64,000 bases of DNA from Emydura subglobosa (taxonomy: Eukaryota; Chordata; Testudines; Chelidae): assembly GCA_007922225.1 (NCBI GenBank), contig ML679995.1, forward strand, positions 2,061,928 to 2,125,927, written 5' to 3'. This document shows, in pieces, positions 13,243-24,097 of the stretch (position 1 is the first letter of the stretch; each line of letters begins with the position of its first letter). The notes under the pieces are model-generated. The model made no database searches. It was not told where the DNA came from and saw nothing but the letters and a program-made list of their open reading frames with translations. Both the position numbers and the translations under genes were made by a program.

Positions 13243-13736
13243 GTATTTTTGTTCAACATCTTCATTAATGATCTGGAGCATGGGGTGGGTTGCACCCTCA
13301 GCAAGTCTGCAGGTGACACTAAGCTGGGGGGAATAGTAGATACCCTGGAAGGCAGGGACAGGATACAGAGAAGAGTGAGGGGGGATTTGATAGCAGCCTT
13401 TAACTACCTGAAAGGGAGTTCCAGGGAGGGTGGAGCTAGGCTGTTCTCAGTGGTGGCAGATGACAGAACAAGGAGCAATGGTCTCAAGTTGCAGTGGGGG
13501 AGGTCTAGGTTGGATATTAAGAAAAGCTTTTTCCCTAGGAGGGGGTGAAGCACTGGAATAGGTTACCTAGGGAGGGGGTTGAATCTCCATCCTGAGAGCT
13601 TTTTTAGGCCCAGCTTGACAAAGCCCTGGCTGAGATGGTTTAGTTGGGGCTGGTCCAGCTGTGAGCAGGGGATGGGACTGGATGACCTCCTGAGGTCCCT
13701 GCCAACCCTCATCTTCTCTGAGTCTATTCTGTGATG
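13243..13736 (+). mobile_element. CR1 LINE fragment with internal deletion
   Basis: This plus-strand copy begins at [14 protein letters not shown] and includes TLEGRDRIQ. It then jumps straight to [16 protein letters not shown], omitting the roughly 460 bases found between these points in the copy at 2833-4143. It ends with the usual CR1 3' region near 13736. The junction is near 13372. It lies antisense to DNAJB5 within intron 2. Confidence 0.9.
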
Positions 13737-14169
13737 TATTTTGACTGCTAAGCCAGCACTGAAGCAGACCGGCTTGAGGAACGTGCACTGGGATGGAGCA
13801 CTGAGCAGGGTTTTATGCCGACAGGCTCCCTTTCACAGAAGGGCACCTGCCGGCAGGAATGGGCTCGGAGAGGCTCTGAACGGGGAGGACGTGGAAAGAC
13901 AGCATGCAGTGAACACATTTCTTCAGGGGCAGTTTTTTAGATGGGCCCCAGGGTCGCATGCAGCTGAGCTGCCTCAAGGATCAAGCCGTGTTTAAGAAAA
14001 TTCCACCATCTCTCTGCAGCAGGGTAGGAGACTGGGACACCCACAGACCTGAGGAAGCAGCCGGGTGCAGGAACTTTGAGGTCACAGCAAAAGCGCTCAA
14101 GTGACCCACATTCATGGTCAGACCGAGCCACCTCAGCAATTTCTAGCTTCATTTAGCATCTAATAGGCT

Positions 14170-14510
14170 GTTGCGCGTTTATTAAAAAACACAGCGCTGC
14201 AGCTTTTACTCAGGAGTCTAAACAGGAGTGAGGGAGAGTCCGGACCTATTAAACCCCAGCCAGTCCTCCCCTTGGGGCCCTGGGAGGTTCCTCTCCACAG
14301 TACTTCTTCTAGAGCTTTATACAATCTGGTTTTAAATGTGCTCAGTGACGGGGCTTTCACGTCTCCCGCCGGTACCCTCTTTCACCTAACATACTGCACA
14401 GTCAGGACGTTCTACCTCAATTCAGCTGTTTGCCTTTTAATTTATCCACCATTCTTAGTTACTGCCCAATAAAAACGGAAGTCTTGTTTTGATGAATCCT
14501 CCCCGAAAAT
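14170..14510 (-). mobile_element. Degenerate CR1-like 3' fragment
   Basis: The plus strand reads like the complement of a CR1 3' region: a phrase resembling TTTTAAATGTGCTCAGTGACGG, then a pyrimidine-rich segment, then words such as TTCTACCTCAATT. Minus-strand translation shows LSTFKTRLYKALEE, a decayed form of the CR1 C-terminal ending. Similarity is weak and the boundaries are approximate. Confidence 0.5.
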
Positions 14511-15987
14511 TTGTCTTTTCACTTGAGGCAGGTGATTCTAATTTTAGACAACAGCTGATCGCTGCAATTCAGACAGTCCATGACAGCAGGGACATAATTA
14601 ACGGGCTAAGTCACAGGCATCTGGTGTTAAGAGCGAGAACTGCCAGGATGGAGATTTTCTAAAACTTTTCTGGGCCCTTATTAGATAAACCAGAAAAACA
14701 GCTCTCAGGGTGAGCTTCCAAGCCCTGCGTTTAGAATTACAGCAGCCCCGCCTTCTGTGCAGCACGTGGAATCAGTGAGTGAGAAGCTCTTCAGTTCTCT
14801 TCCCAAGGTTTTGATGTGCCTAGTTCTCCCACACCACACAGGGAGTGGATACTGAGACTCTTGCCGCTAATCATTCAAGCTGCATCACGCTAAGAACCGA
14901 GACTTTGGTCACTAACTGCAGAGAGATCCCTTTCGGCTCCTGAGGGCACAAAGGTACCTTTGACCCCTGCATATTTATGGTGATGCCTCAGATAAGCTGG
15001 TGCACCTGCTCATTAGGACAGAATACATCTTGCCAGCTGAGCAGCCTGTTTATACCAGACCTTCTGCTCTTTTAAGGGCTAAGCTCCTTTGCTGATTAAT
15101 GCAAATGCTATTCACTGCTCTCTACATCCTCAGCAAATAGGGTTGCAGAAGCTTCCATATTCTACTAATAAGGCTGTGCGTGATGGAACAGCTCCCCTAC
15201 TCCATGCCAACAGAGAGACAACAGCAGTGACTTAGTTTCAAAACAAGACTATTACTTAAATTAGGAAAGGCTTTGAAACATGTAGGTCAGGACGTACACG
15301 AAAGAACAAAGGAAAGAAAAAAAGAGTGGGACTAGAGCATAGGGGGCACCACTGCACTCACAACTGAGCCCCAGTGAAAGGAAAAGGGGAAGGGAGAGTC
15401 TGCAGCTGCAGGGAGAGACTTATTCTGCAGCCCATATTTAAGCCTTTCATTTCTATGCCCTCCAGAAGTGAGTCAGCCTTCAGAATAACAGGGTGAAAAG
15501 CGCAGAGGTGCCCAGTGAGTTTCTGAAGCTCTCAGGGTGAGTGGCAGTGACTGCCTTGACTTAGCTCCTGGTACATCCTCCTTCTTCCTTGCCTAACTGG
15601 CGCCTCAGTCTGATGAGGGCAGGGAGTGCCAGGTGATGCCCAGGAGCTGGGATCGCACGCTGCAAACTGGCTTTGACTGGCCATAGAATAATTAGTACAG
15701 AACTGAGTCAAGCGATTATTTTTGGCCATTAGGAGAGAAGACATCGTTTAGGTGTTTGTTCTTCCCAGCTCTGGTAGTAAGTAGTAACCTTGTTTCAGAG
15801 GCAGGAATGAATCATGGGGATAATTCCGGACACGTCACCCACGCCTTTGAATATTAGCTACTTGTTCCTTTTAATCTGTAAATGCTTTCTTGCTTACAGA
15901 AGCACATTCAGACCGGAACAGATAAGTGGGCATTCACGTGCCACTGGCTGAGCCAGGCTCCCCAGCCATTCGCAACCGGTCCCTTAC

Positions 15988-16198
15988 CTTCCTCCCCATA
16001 CTGATCGTACACAGCCCTCTTCTTGGGATCACTCAGAACATCGTAGGCCTCTGCGATCTCCTTGAACTTCTCCTCTGCACTGGGGTCTTTGTTTTTATCG
16101 GGGTGATATTTCAGGGCCATTTTCCGATACGCTTTCTTGATTTCATCTTCGTTTGCGCCAGACTGGAGCCCCAAGGTCTTGTAATAATCCTTTCCCAT
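15988..16198 (-). CDS. DNAJB5: DNAJB5 first coding exon: J domain (residues 1-71)
   Basis: This exon encodes residues 1-70 plus the first base of codon 71. It starts MGKDYYK, has the helix II basic patch [11 protein letters not shown], the catalytic HPD motif at residues 32-34 in the helix II-III loop, and ends YDQYGEE before the split Gly codon. The HPD loop contacts HSP70 and triggers ATP hydrolysis (established for the family). The start is the ATG at 16196-16198; 34 bases of 5'UTR precede it in the same exon. The 3' end is a clear donor, G then GTAAGGG, with the intron GT at 15986-15987 on the plus strand. Phase 1 matches the acceptor of the next exon. I see no lesion. Near-identity to human DNAJB5 here makes another DNAJB paralogue unlikely. 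Confidence 0.96.
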
Positions 16199-16232
16199 GA
16201 CTGCGACGGTGCTGCTGGTTGAGTCTTTATTT
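16199..16232 (-). other. DNAJB5: DNAJB5 5'UTR segment in the first coding exon
   Basis: There are 34 bases between the inferred acceptor (CTGTCTTCTTTCAG, with AG at 16233-16234) and the ATG. The polypyrimidine tract and AG are well formed. The start context is GTC then ATG G: the +4 G is good, but -3 is G rather than A. An acceptor this close to the ATG implies a separate upstream non-coding exon, as in mammalian DNAJB5. Confidence 0.8.
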
Positions 16233-16489
16233 CTGAAAGAAGACAGACAGTGCTCAGCAATGCCAGCATTGCCCTACAACATCTGCGACCTCTGGGGAAC
16301 CAGCCAATCTTCTGTTCCCCCCACCACAGACTTACCCCCAAGCAACCTCACGTTCCCATCCCCAGCCATGGTCAGCTCTCCTTAGCCTCTCACCCATCTG
16401 AATGGCTATGCCCAATTTACACCTTACAAGTTTTCTGCCAAGAAACCCATTTGAGATTCTGCAATACCTTTCAGTGTCTCTGATGGTCG

Positions 16490-16635
16490 GAGCAGGGCAT
16501 GGGGAGACAGGCCTCCGGGGTCTATTTCCCGCTCTGCCACTCCTTTCTCCACCTCAATTTCCCATCCTGTAAAATGGGCATCGGCATACTGCCCCTTTGT
16601 GACTGCATATGGATGCAAAGTCAGTGCAGAGTACA
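16490..16635 (-). mobile_element. MIR-like element
   Basis: The complement of MIR is readable: CTCAATTTCCCATCCTGTAA followed by AATGGGCATC, preceded by a CTCTGCCACTCC segment. It lies about 260 bases upstream of the first coding exon of DNAJB5. Confidence 0.75.
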
Positions 16636-16886
16636 GCGCTAGTGTTTGGCTGATATGAACAACAACATCACACGAAGCTGTAACCTGAGCTGGGACTTGT
16701 CCCACCAATGAACAGATGTGGGGGCATGGGGGAGGAAGCCTAAACCCAGCAGCTCCTCTCCCCTCCACTGCCTGGATAAAGAGCAGCAGCCTGAGTCACA
16801 GCTTCACAGAACCTCACTCCACGTGCCCCGGCTCTCCCGGGAAGGAGGAAACCAGAACCATACATTTGTAATGTAAAAAACAAGAA

Positions 16887-16890
<4 letters not shown>

Positions 16891-16921
<31 letters not shown>
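16891..16921 (+). repeat. 31-base poly-A tract
   Basis: An uninterrupted run of 31 A in intron 1. I could not assign it to a retroposon tail, because the sequence just left of it resembles no SINE or LINE end that I recognise. Its length is probably variable. Confidence 0.9.
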
Positions 16922-16923
<2 letters not shown>

Positions 16924-18149
16924 GGTCCTTTTGCCTCAGTGCGAAGAAAGAGTGAAAACTGAAGGGCTTGTGCGCTGTGGAGTTCACCTTAAAGGAACTT
17001 GAAACATTTTGTTCTGCAAAATGGTTGGCGTTCATCTGGGGAGAAGTGCTTCTCACCACGCAAGAGCTGTAATTTGTATTTAAAGAAGACAAAGGATGAA
17101 GCCGTTAGACAGAAATATCTTGTGATGGTGGGAAGTTATTTTTAAAGTGCTTTCTAGCCTGGCTTAGACAAGAGAGAGAGTCTGCAACTAGCAAACAATG
17201 TTGAAAGAAGTTAGAAATATCAGTAGCCCTAGGCACAGCTAAGTCTCATACCCTGACATGGTGCAATGAAGCCAGCCACAAACAATACGCTCACTGGGCT
17301 CACTTTCTCCATGGCATGGGACAGCCAGAAAGGCAGGGAGTCTGAGGCCATGAAGCCATGCCTGCACTAAGGCACAGGACACCTCTCTGACCTGCAACCC
17401 AGGAAAGGGACAGGGGCAGGCAATGGCATTGTGCAGGCACAACGCTGAAGATGGAGGCTGTCAGGTTCACGGAGGATCGGGAGAGTAGCTGGAGGAGATG
17501 TAGACATGCTCAGAGATCTGGGGCGGGAGTTATGGCAACGGCTCAGCAAAGTTTACATTTCACAGCTGTCTCTTCCCAATGTCCAGCTTCCTACAGAGGT
17601 GTAGCCACCTGCCTGAGCGAGGAAGGTGAGCTCAAAGGCGGTTTATGCAGAAACAACGATTTCTTGTGAATCAGTTATATTGGTAATTGGAACTATTTAT
17701 CCCCTATGTGGCAGTAGCAATCACTGGAAGCACACCCAGAATGTCAGGCCTGCACACAAGTAGCGTAGGAGTTCTATTGTTGGAGACATCAGAAGGCCTC
17801 TGGGGGCGTAAAGAGCATCCCACAGCATTCTCCCGAGCCTAGCTTGTAAATGCCAGCCTGCTTCCATACCCACACCCCCCCAAAGCATTCCAGCTTCTGC
17901 GCTAACAGCACCTGCATTTAAAAAACCCACACAGACATCACCAGATTCTCTACACCCCTCCCCTACAACAGCCACTTAATACTGGGCTGACGGCTCTTAA
18001 TGCTCTACTCACTACGGACAAGGGGGGGAACCAGACGCGACTGGAATGCTGTGAATGAGGATACTGATCTGAAACCCTGTTTGCCTAGGAACGCAGGTGC
18101 TACCCCCACCAGAATGTCTCTGATACACAGCCTTTCCTCTCCTAGCACA

Positions 18150-19122
18150 CAGGTAAATGCTTGTCCGGGCGCTCAGCGTCTTGGGACTAGACTACCGTAA
18201 CTCCCTCTTTTCTCGCTTTGACAAACACAATCTTCTCCTGCTCACATCTAGTCAAAATGCTGCTGCCCAGCTAATTTTCATAGCTCATCCCTTTGATCAT
18301 GTCACTTCTCTCCTTGCATCCCTCTGCTGGCTCCCCTTTCTCTAGCATAGCAACGTAAGTCCTTGCCTTCACCTTCAAGGCCCTTGTTGGCCTATTCCCA
18401 CCCTCTCGGATTCACTACTGAGAGGCTGACTTCTGCCTCTGAGAATCAGTGATGCCGGCCTTCATCACCCACTTCTGACATCTCCAAACAAGCTCCTTGC
18501 TGTCTCCCATGCTGCCCCTCACTCTTGGAAGGCACTCCCCATACACAGCTGCCTCATTGTCCTTCAGATCCCGCCTTCAAACTCCCTTTGCCCTGACACC
18601 TAGGACAAACTTGACAACAATCACGAAGCTGGTTTGCGAATAGCGGGTATATTTCCACTTCCAGGGGGAGATGTGAACTCCAGCTTGCAGAAACGTACCC
18701 GCACTAGTTCTGATTGAGCTAGTGTGCTAAAACATAGCAGGGCAGCAGCAAAGGCGTGAGCAGAGGGAGGGGCTAGACACCCCAAGTGCGCCCCATCCAA
18801 GGCGGTAGGTCTGTATTCGGGGTCTAGCCCTCTTGGCACTGTAGCTACGCTTCGATTTTTAGTGCCAGTTGGTCTCCTCACACTGGAATTTACACCTCCC
18901 GCTTGCAGTGTAGACAGACATACCCTTGTCTTATTATTTCTTTGTGCTTCCCGGTCCATCTGTTCGTATCCACCTGCTGTCTCCCATCTGACACTTCTAT
19001 TGTAAGTTACCTGGGGCAGGGACCATCCTTTTGTTGTCTGTACTGTGCTTCGTGCAATGGGGTCCTGGTCTGTGACTGAGGCTTCTAGGTACCATTGCAA
19101 TACAAATAAATAAATAAACAGG
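18150..19122 (+). mobile_element. L3/L2-like LINE 3' part, split by a palindromic insertion
   Basis: The plus-strand translation at 18157-18345 shows LGLDYRNSLFSRF, QNAAAQLI and DHVTSLLASLCWLP. These are decayed forms of the LDYCNSLL, QNAAARLI and HVTPLLASLHWLP motifs near the C-terminus of L2/L3-type reverse transcriptase proteins. After an unrelated palindromic element (18645-18925) the LINE 3' end resumes, with GGGGCAGGGACCATCCTTTT and a final AATAAATAAATAAA tail near 19122. The protein part is full of lesions. Confidence 0.75.
18645..18925. mobile_element. Palindromic non-autonomous DNA transposon nested in a LINE
   Basis: The element starts GGGTATAT and ends with the complement, ATACCC. 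The right terminus read inward is GGGTATGTCTGTCTACACTG, the type of end common in turtle palindromic MITEs. Inside, paired arms around ACTAGTTCTGATTGAGCTAG and the GGGGCTAGAC/GGGTCTAGCCC blocks give long self-complementarity. It carries no open frame. It separates the body from the 3' tail of an L3-like LINE. Confidence 0.65.
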
Positions 19123-20177
19123 CCAATGATTACCTAACTTAATATCCTGTCTGAGAGCAGGCCATGCCAGATGCTTCAGAGGAAGACAAACCTCCCATCA
19201 TGCACCTAACCAAGCAAGAACAAGCCACATGGACACAGGGCAAATTTCTTCCTGAGCCCGGAAGCATGATCAACCTATGCCGTGAAGCATGAAGACTGAA
19301 AGCCTGGAATTTCATCTCAGTGGATGTAATTGCAGATGCTGGTAGTTTCTAACTAATCTGTTTTAGCATCCTCACCACTGGATTAGTGGAATACAAAAGT
19401 GCAGGACTTTGGCTCCTACCCAATGCAGACAGTCCCACCCTGGAGAGGGAGTTACCCTGTCAGATAACACTGATCCTTTCTGCCTGTCTCCGGCAGAAGT
19501 TAAAGATCCCAGACACACTTTTACAAAATAAAAGGATGGTTCCAGCATTCAGTCCCAGAGGCCTGGCCAATATATTGATTCTCTCTCAAAGCCTCCTGTT
19601 TCCACAAACAGGTATTTGCCCACACAGTTACTGCACCACCAGTACGGGCTGTCTAATAGTTATGAAAGGCTGTCTAATAAAGCCAGCTTCTATTCTGTTC
19701 CTATAATGCTGCCACTTTAAGGTTCTGGGAGGGGAAGGACTTACAGGTTAAGTGATCACCATGTTCTAGTCACACTCCCTGCATCAGGTTGAGGGAAGAG
19801 GAAAAAGAAAACGTGCAGCAGTTTTTGAAGCTATAAAGTCTTTTGTCTGACTGCTGCCCACGCGAAAAGAGGCTTTTTCAAGCAGAGCATCCGAGAAAAA
19901 GCAGCAGCAGAGATTTCCCCAGAAAGAAGTCCAGAGCAGGGGCGGTTACATGACCAGCCACAGAGAACATTGCATAATCTTGCAGTAGGTCAGCCACACT
20001 TCTGATGCGATACTGCACGTGTGCTTTGATAAAACACGACTCTGATCCTGTCTTCCCTCTCCTCCCACCTTCCCAGAATCAGCTGTGTGTTTCCACAACT
20101 CTTCTGTCAGATTCTGCTGGATCACAATTTCTAGATTCCCATTTAACTCTCTCTGAATCAGCCGGCCCCTCGGACAA

Positions 20178-20366
20178 GATTTTCAAAATGGATTAGTGAT
20201 TTCGGTGCCTGAAATTTAAAGTCCCAGCTGAGACACTGTAAGGTGGGCTGATTTTCAGAAATTACTGAACACCCATTCTTGAAAATCAGGCACCTTTATG
20301 GAGTTGCAAGTTGGCGACCCAAAAACTGAAGCGCCTCAAATCACTAGTCACTTTTGAAAACCTGGG
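20178..20366. mobile_element. Palindromic MITE-like element with TTTTCAAAA ends
   Basis: The left end, TTTTCAAAATGGATTAGTGA, and the right end, which reads inward as TTTTCAAAAGTGACTAGTGA, are inverted copies. The centre, GATTTTCAGAAATTACTGA, faces CTTGAAAATCAGGCACC, so almost the whole element folds on itself. It has no coding capacity and fits a widespread amniote non-autonomous DNA transposon. Confidence 0.7.
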
Positions 20367-23018
20367 CCCTAGTCTCTAGCATGGCATCAGACAGTGCTAC
20401 CTCGGTCAGCAAGCCAACTGGATATTAATCATTTGCTATAATCATCCTACTACAGTCACGTAAAGCAGCAATCCTGCATGGATGGATGATAGCATAAGAC
20501 TGTCCATCTCTAACATCCGATTCTGTGATTACATGATGACAACTCACGTCAGAGGACTGTTCACAAGACAAAGATGGGTGCTGATGGAGAGCTCTTTGGT
20601 TTGGAACACATGTCTTCATTAATGAGCATTTATGGAGAATACACACACGAGACAGATAAACTGACTTACCGAAACTTTACAAACACATTCAGAATCCAAG
20701 CGCTCATTTTTAAAGGCTCTAACTTTATTTTAAACATCAAACTGGCAATCAATTCTTCAACCTTTGGTGCTGACCGTGCGAGACCTCTCGTCTGGAAGGG
20801 ATGGTGGTACGGGATGGAGAGAAGAGAATGACTCACTCACAGTATAAGCAACCGCAAAGACGCTCAACTCTACAATTGCTATTCTCTGACAGCATGTAAG
20901 AGGTTCCTTGAAAAAGAACGAGGCATTTCCTATTCAGCGGAAGGGATCTGGATCCACGCTGAACTCCCCTCTGAGATGAGCCAACACGGTTCTACAATGG
21001 GAAGGATGGAAGGGTTTGGCTTCTGAAAACAGGACTTCAAAGTGAGCTGAGTGGCTCAGAAAGCAGCCTCCATGCTTGGTGAAAAAAGCTTTCCTTTGTG
21101 TGCTTTCTAGCAGTGCTAAGCAATCCCCTCCCCGTTACAGAACAGGGAAGAAACCATTCAATGAAGTCACTTGACAAGCAGTAATTCTCTCTAATTGGTT
21201 TCTTGCTGCTTGCTTGGACTGAAAGAGCATTGGTCCTTATAATTCAGGCTGCAATTCATCATGCACAACCTGGAGTAAGACCCTTCTATTAGTCAGCTCA
21301 GACATCCTTGTCATTTATAAACCTGGTGTCAGAATGGATGAAGCGGCTCTGGCACTGCAGCTACACCGTTCTACCCCAGTACCCATCTTCTGAAATACAG
21401 CCACCTACAGCAGTTAAGCAGGTCAGAGGACTGATGGAGTTAGAGTGGGGAATACGCCGTCCCCTGGCTTCACCAGAAGTTAATTGCTTGACGTCTCAGT
21501 TGTGTCAGTGCCACTTACCCCAAGGACAAATCAGAGACAGAGAAAACTAGGACAGTGACGCTTTTTAAGTCAGAAGAAAGTGACATTAACCATTTTGGAT
21601 CTCCCTCTCCTCCCCTTTAAGACTCCAGGTTCAACGCATGCCTATTTCCCCTAGCTGCTAGCATGCGGGGTTCACTGCTCTGCCCCTTCTCCCCCTGAGC
21701 AGAAAGGGGCTTGAGAACACTGCATTTTCAAACAGCGGGACTCCCCCGAATGCCGATGCATTTCTATTGCTCACATCACTGTGGCATCTGCTGGATGCAT
21801 CTTTCAGACTGGATAGCCCAGAACTTCTTAACAGTCACCTTTGTGCATATGTTTATTGCTCTCACAGCAGGCCACTAGTAACATAACCAAGGAACTCACT
21901 CAATCATTCAGGATTTCTCTGCTAAAAAACCAATTACAGGTTAACAAACAATGGTATCCTCTCAACAAAATAGCCAGCCAGAACTATCTTTGCTATCGGT
22001 CACTTCACAGAGACAGTTTGGGCTCACTGCACAGCTCTAGCAGAGTGCTGCTTCATGCCTCACCTGAGAAAATATTACCTCTGAAATTAAGTCTCTGCCA
22101 CCACCAATTCCCTTACTGTTTTCAACTGTTAACGCCACACTGGACTGCAACATCCACTCAAGTACTGGAGGTCACAGTCTGGGCGCTTCGTACGTTTAGA
22201 TATAAAATGCCCAGAAAGATTTGCAAGTTAGCAAAAAAACCCCAAAACCCACAAACAAAACCCTCAAAACAATATGCGGTGTTCTGTCCCCTACAAACAA
22301 TCCAACACAAACTGCTAAATTCTAGAGAAACCCAGACCAACCAGCGCTTTAGAACTAGGGACAATTTCACGCTTGCTGAAGCATGGTTATTTCATGAAAA
22401 GAAAAAGGAAACAGATTACACACTGATGAGCGAGGCACGGCAGGGAAAGACCCAGATTCACCTAAGGAATCCGTGACAGACAACACAACGGCAGACCCGC
22501 ACCGAGACCAGGGTTTGCAACTGGAAAGGAAAAAAAACAACAAAAAAAAGTTTCTACACCTTGGAAATAAATGGACAGTCTGTGACTCAGAGAAGTATTA
22601 AACCAGAGGATACCTCTCCATGCGACTCCAGAAGAGCAGGATTGCTGGCATGTCAGCCGGACGGCGTCGCCACCAGCAGCCAAGCCCAAGTTTGGTAAGG
22701 CTGAGAAGCCAGTCCCAGCGAGCGAGGCTTTACCAGGGCAGGGAGAGCCACCAGTGGCCAGGCTGGCTGCCAGCCTGAGTAACCACCAGAAATGTCATGA
22801 CTACACCAAGCGAATCATCGCCAGTGCCCACACAGCGCGGCCCCCAGAGCCCCCCCCGCCGCCTCCCCCGCCTGCACCCGCTGCTGCTGCCACACAGGGT
22901 CCAGGGCTGGCAGAGCGGTGACGCGCGGCCCCGTCCCCTGCCAGAGCTGCCCACGCCAGGGGCAGCATGTCACGAGCGGCCACCTCCTGCCCCCAGAGAG
23001 AGCAGCTCACCCGCAGCT

Positions 23019-23049
<31 letters not shown>
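23019..23049 (+). repeat. 31-base G homopolymer
   Basis: An unbroken run of G at the intron 1 end of the DNAJB5 promoter region. It could form G-quadruplexes. It is also a typical place for assembly or length error. Confidence 0.85.
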
Positions 23050-23051
<2 letters not shown>

Positions 23052-23099
23052 ACGCTCTGCCCCATTGCAACGGATGTGGGGGAGGAACAGCCAGGCTGT

Positions 23100-23545
23100 C
23101 CCACCAAGGGGGCCCTGACCCTGAACCCCGGGCCGCCCCCTCCCCCGCTGTGTGTGTGTGGGGGGGAGGGGCCCTGACACCCTGCCATGGGCTGTGTGTG
23201 TGTGGGGGGGCCTGACACTGAACCCTGAGCCGCCCCCTCCCCCGCTGTGTGTGTGTGTGTGTGTGGGGAAGGGGCCCTGACACCCGGCCCCCCGGCTGTG
23301 TGTGTGTGTGTGGGGGGAGGGGGGCCCTGTCCTGACACCCTGCTCTGGGCTGTGTGTGTGTGTGTGTGTGGGGGGGGGGGCTGACACTGAACCCCGGGCC
23401 GCCCCCTCCCCGGTTGTGTGCGTGTGGGAGGGGCGGGGGGCCCTGACATCAGGCCATGGGCTGTGTGTGTGTGGGGGGGGGCCCTGTCCTGACACCCTGC
23501 CCCGGGCCGCCCCCTCCCCGGCTGTGGGGGGGGGGGGGGGGGCGG
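23100..23545 (+). repeat. GT/G-rich minisatellite beside the promoter
   Basis: Roughly 60-70 base units recur: a CCCTGACACYCTG-like word, then GGGCCGCCCCCTCCCC, then a GTGTGTG tract ending in a run of G. Copies begin near 23110, 23170, 23215, 23270, 23325, 23380, 23440 and 23485. A 17-base G run (23526-23542) closes the array. On the gene strand this is just inside intron 1, within about 100 bases of the exon 1 donors. Confidence 0.8.
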
Positions 23546-23617
23546 GGGCCCGGCCCGGGGGCCGGGCCCGGGGTGCGCGCTCCGCGGGGGGCTCAGGGGC
23601 AGCCCCCCCGCACTCAC

Positions 23618-23780
23618 CGCTCTCGCTGTCCCGGGGCGCCGCGCACTCACTGAGGCTCCACCGCAGGGCGCCGCCCCGCCCCGCCAGCCGGCCCGTCACT
23701 GACGTGGTGGGGGGAACCCGCCCCCGCATAGCAACTCGCCTGCCCGCCCACCAGCCCGCGGGCCAGCCCCTCGACACGCC
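23618..23780 (-). other. DNAJB5: Probable non-coding exon 1 of DNAJB5
   Basis: This is inferred from position and splice signals. Two strong minus-strand donors lie in the CpG island: GCG then GTGAGTG, ending the exon at 23618, and CTCA then GTGAGTG, ending it at 23651. The sequence just upstream is rich in GC boxes (about 23670-23690) and then in CCAAT boxes. The transcription start cannot be read from sequence, so the right boundary is only a guess placed below the first CCAAT box. Alternative first exons are possible. Confidence 0.45.
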
Positions 23781-24046
23781 ATTGGCGGCTGGGGCTGCCA
23801 ATCCTGACACCCTGCACTCTCATTGGCCTGGACAGCAGGGGCGGTGTCTCTCCGATGTGCCGCCCCGGGAAACCGCTAGGAGCGCCTGCCACTTTCCAGG
23901 TGCGATTGGTCTATTTCCATATCGATCACACGCTAGTGCCCGCCTCCTCTCCTCTCTGATTGGTCGGAGAAACCGAGTGCCGCCCATAGCGGCTTCTCAT
24001 TGGTCAATCGGACACCTTCGCAACCCGCCCTGCGCTTTCTCATTGG
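23781..24046 (-). promoter_or_regulatory. Array of six CCAAT boxes
   Basis: ATTGG on the plus strand (CCAAT on the gene strand) occurs at 23781, 23822, 23905, 23959, 23999 and 24042, all in one orientation. The start-to-start spacings are 41, 83, 54, 40 and 43 bases, so four of the five are near one or two multiples of 41. NF-Y binds CCAAT, and multiple same-strand boxes are typical of TATA-less promoters (established). At this GC content so many in 266 bases is far above chance expectation. Confidence 0.8.
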
Positions 24047-24079
24047 CTCCTGCGACATGCATCCAAGTGGAATCCCTGG

Positions 24080-24094
24080 GGAATCTTCTGGAAG
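24080..24094. promoter_or_regulatory. Perfect three-unit heat-shock element
   Basis: The sequence GGAATCTTCTGGAAG fits nGAAnnTTCnnGAAn exactly, with GAA at 24081-24083, TTC at 24086-24088 and GAA at 24091-24093. This is the canonical trimer site for HSF1. It sits about 35 bases beyond the most distal CCAAT box and a few hundred bases upstream of the inferred DNAJB5 start, as expected for an inducible HSP40 promoter. Confidence 0.8.
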
Positions 24095-24097
24095 CCC

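Larger units (their letters stand above)
9251..15987 (-). other. DNAJB5: DNAJB5 intron 2
   Basis: The 6.74 kb intron is bounded by GTAAGG and TTCTAG on the gene strand. It contains a MIR element, a plus-strand CR1 fragment with an internal deletion, and a weak CR1-like stretch at 14.2-14.5 kb. The remainder is unremarkable mid-GC sequence with no exon seen. Confidence 0.85.
16235..23617 (-). other. DNAJB5: DNAJB5 intron 1
   Basis: No coding exon is recognised here. It holds a MIR-like piece, a 31-base A tract, an L3-like LINE split by a palindromic element, a second palindromic element, and at its promoter end a GT/G-rich minisatellite with a 31-base G run. An open frame at 21841-22476 starts with TTG and resembles nothing I know. 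Confidence 0.75.
8652..23780 (-). other. DNAJB5: DNAJB5 gene span visible in window (3' end missing)
   Basis: Minus-strand gene for an HSP40 subfamily B co-chaperone. It would stimulate HSP70 ATPase activity through its J domain and bind substrate through its C-terminal domains in cytosol and nucleus (family knowledge). I see a probable non-coding exon 1 near 23.62-23.78 kb, a first coding exon at 15988-16232 and a second at 8652-9250. Intron 1 is about 7.4 kb and intron 2 is 6.74 kb. The two coding exons give 270 continuous codons with consensus splice sites and no frameshift or stop, so the gene looks functional. The terminal exon, expected to encode about 78 residues, is not between 1 and 8651 and probably lies left of the window. 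DNAJB5 is favoured over DNAJB1 and DNAJB4 because the J domain reads [20 protein letters not shown] and the linker has an Asp run, both as in human DNAJB5. Confidence 0.93.

Noticed and set aside
21841..22476. 211-codon open frame on the plus strand in intron 1
   Set aside because: Starts with TTG, low-complexity Lys/Gln/Pro stretches, no similarity to any family I know, and it lies inside an intron on the opposite strand.
22801..23810. Long Pro/His/Thr-rich open frames across the minisatellite
   Set aside because: They are translations of the GT/G-rich repeat in frames without stops, not proteins.
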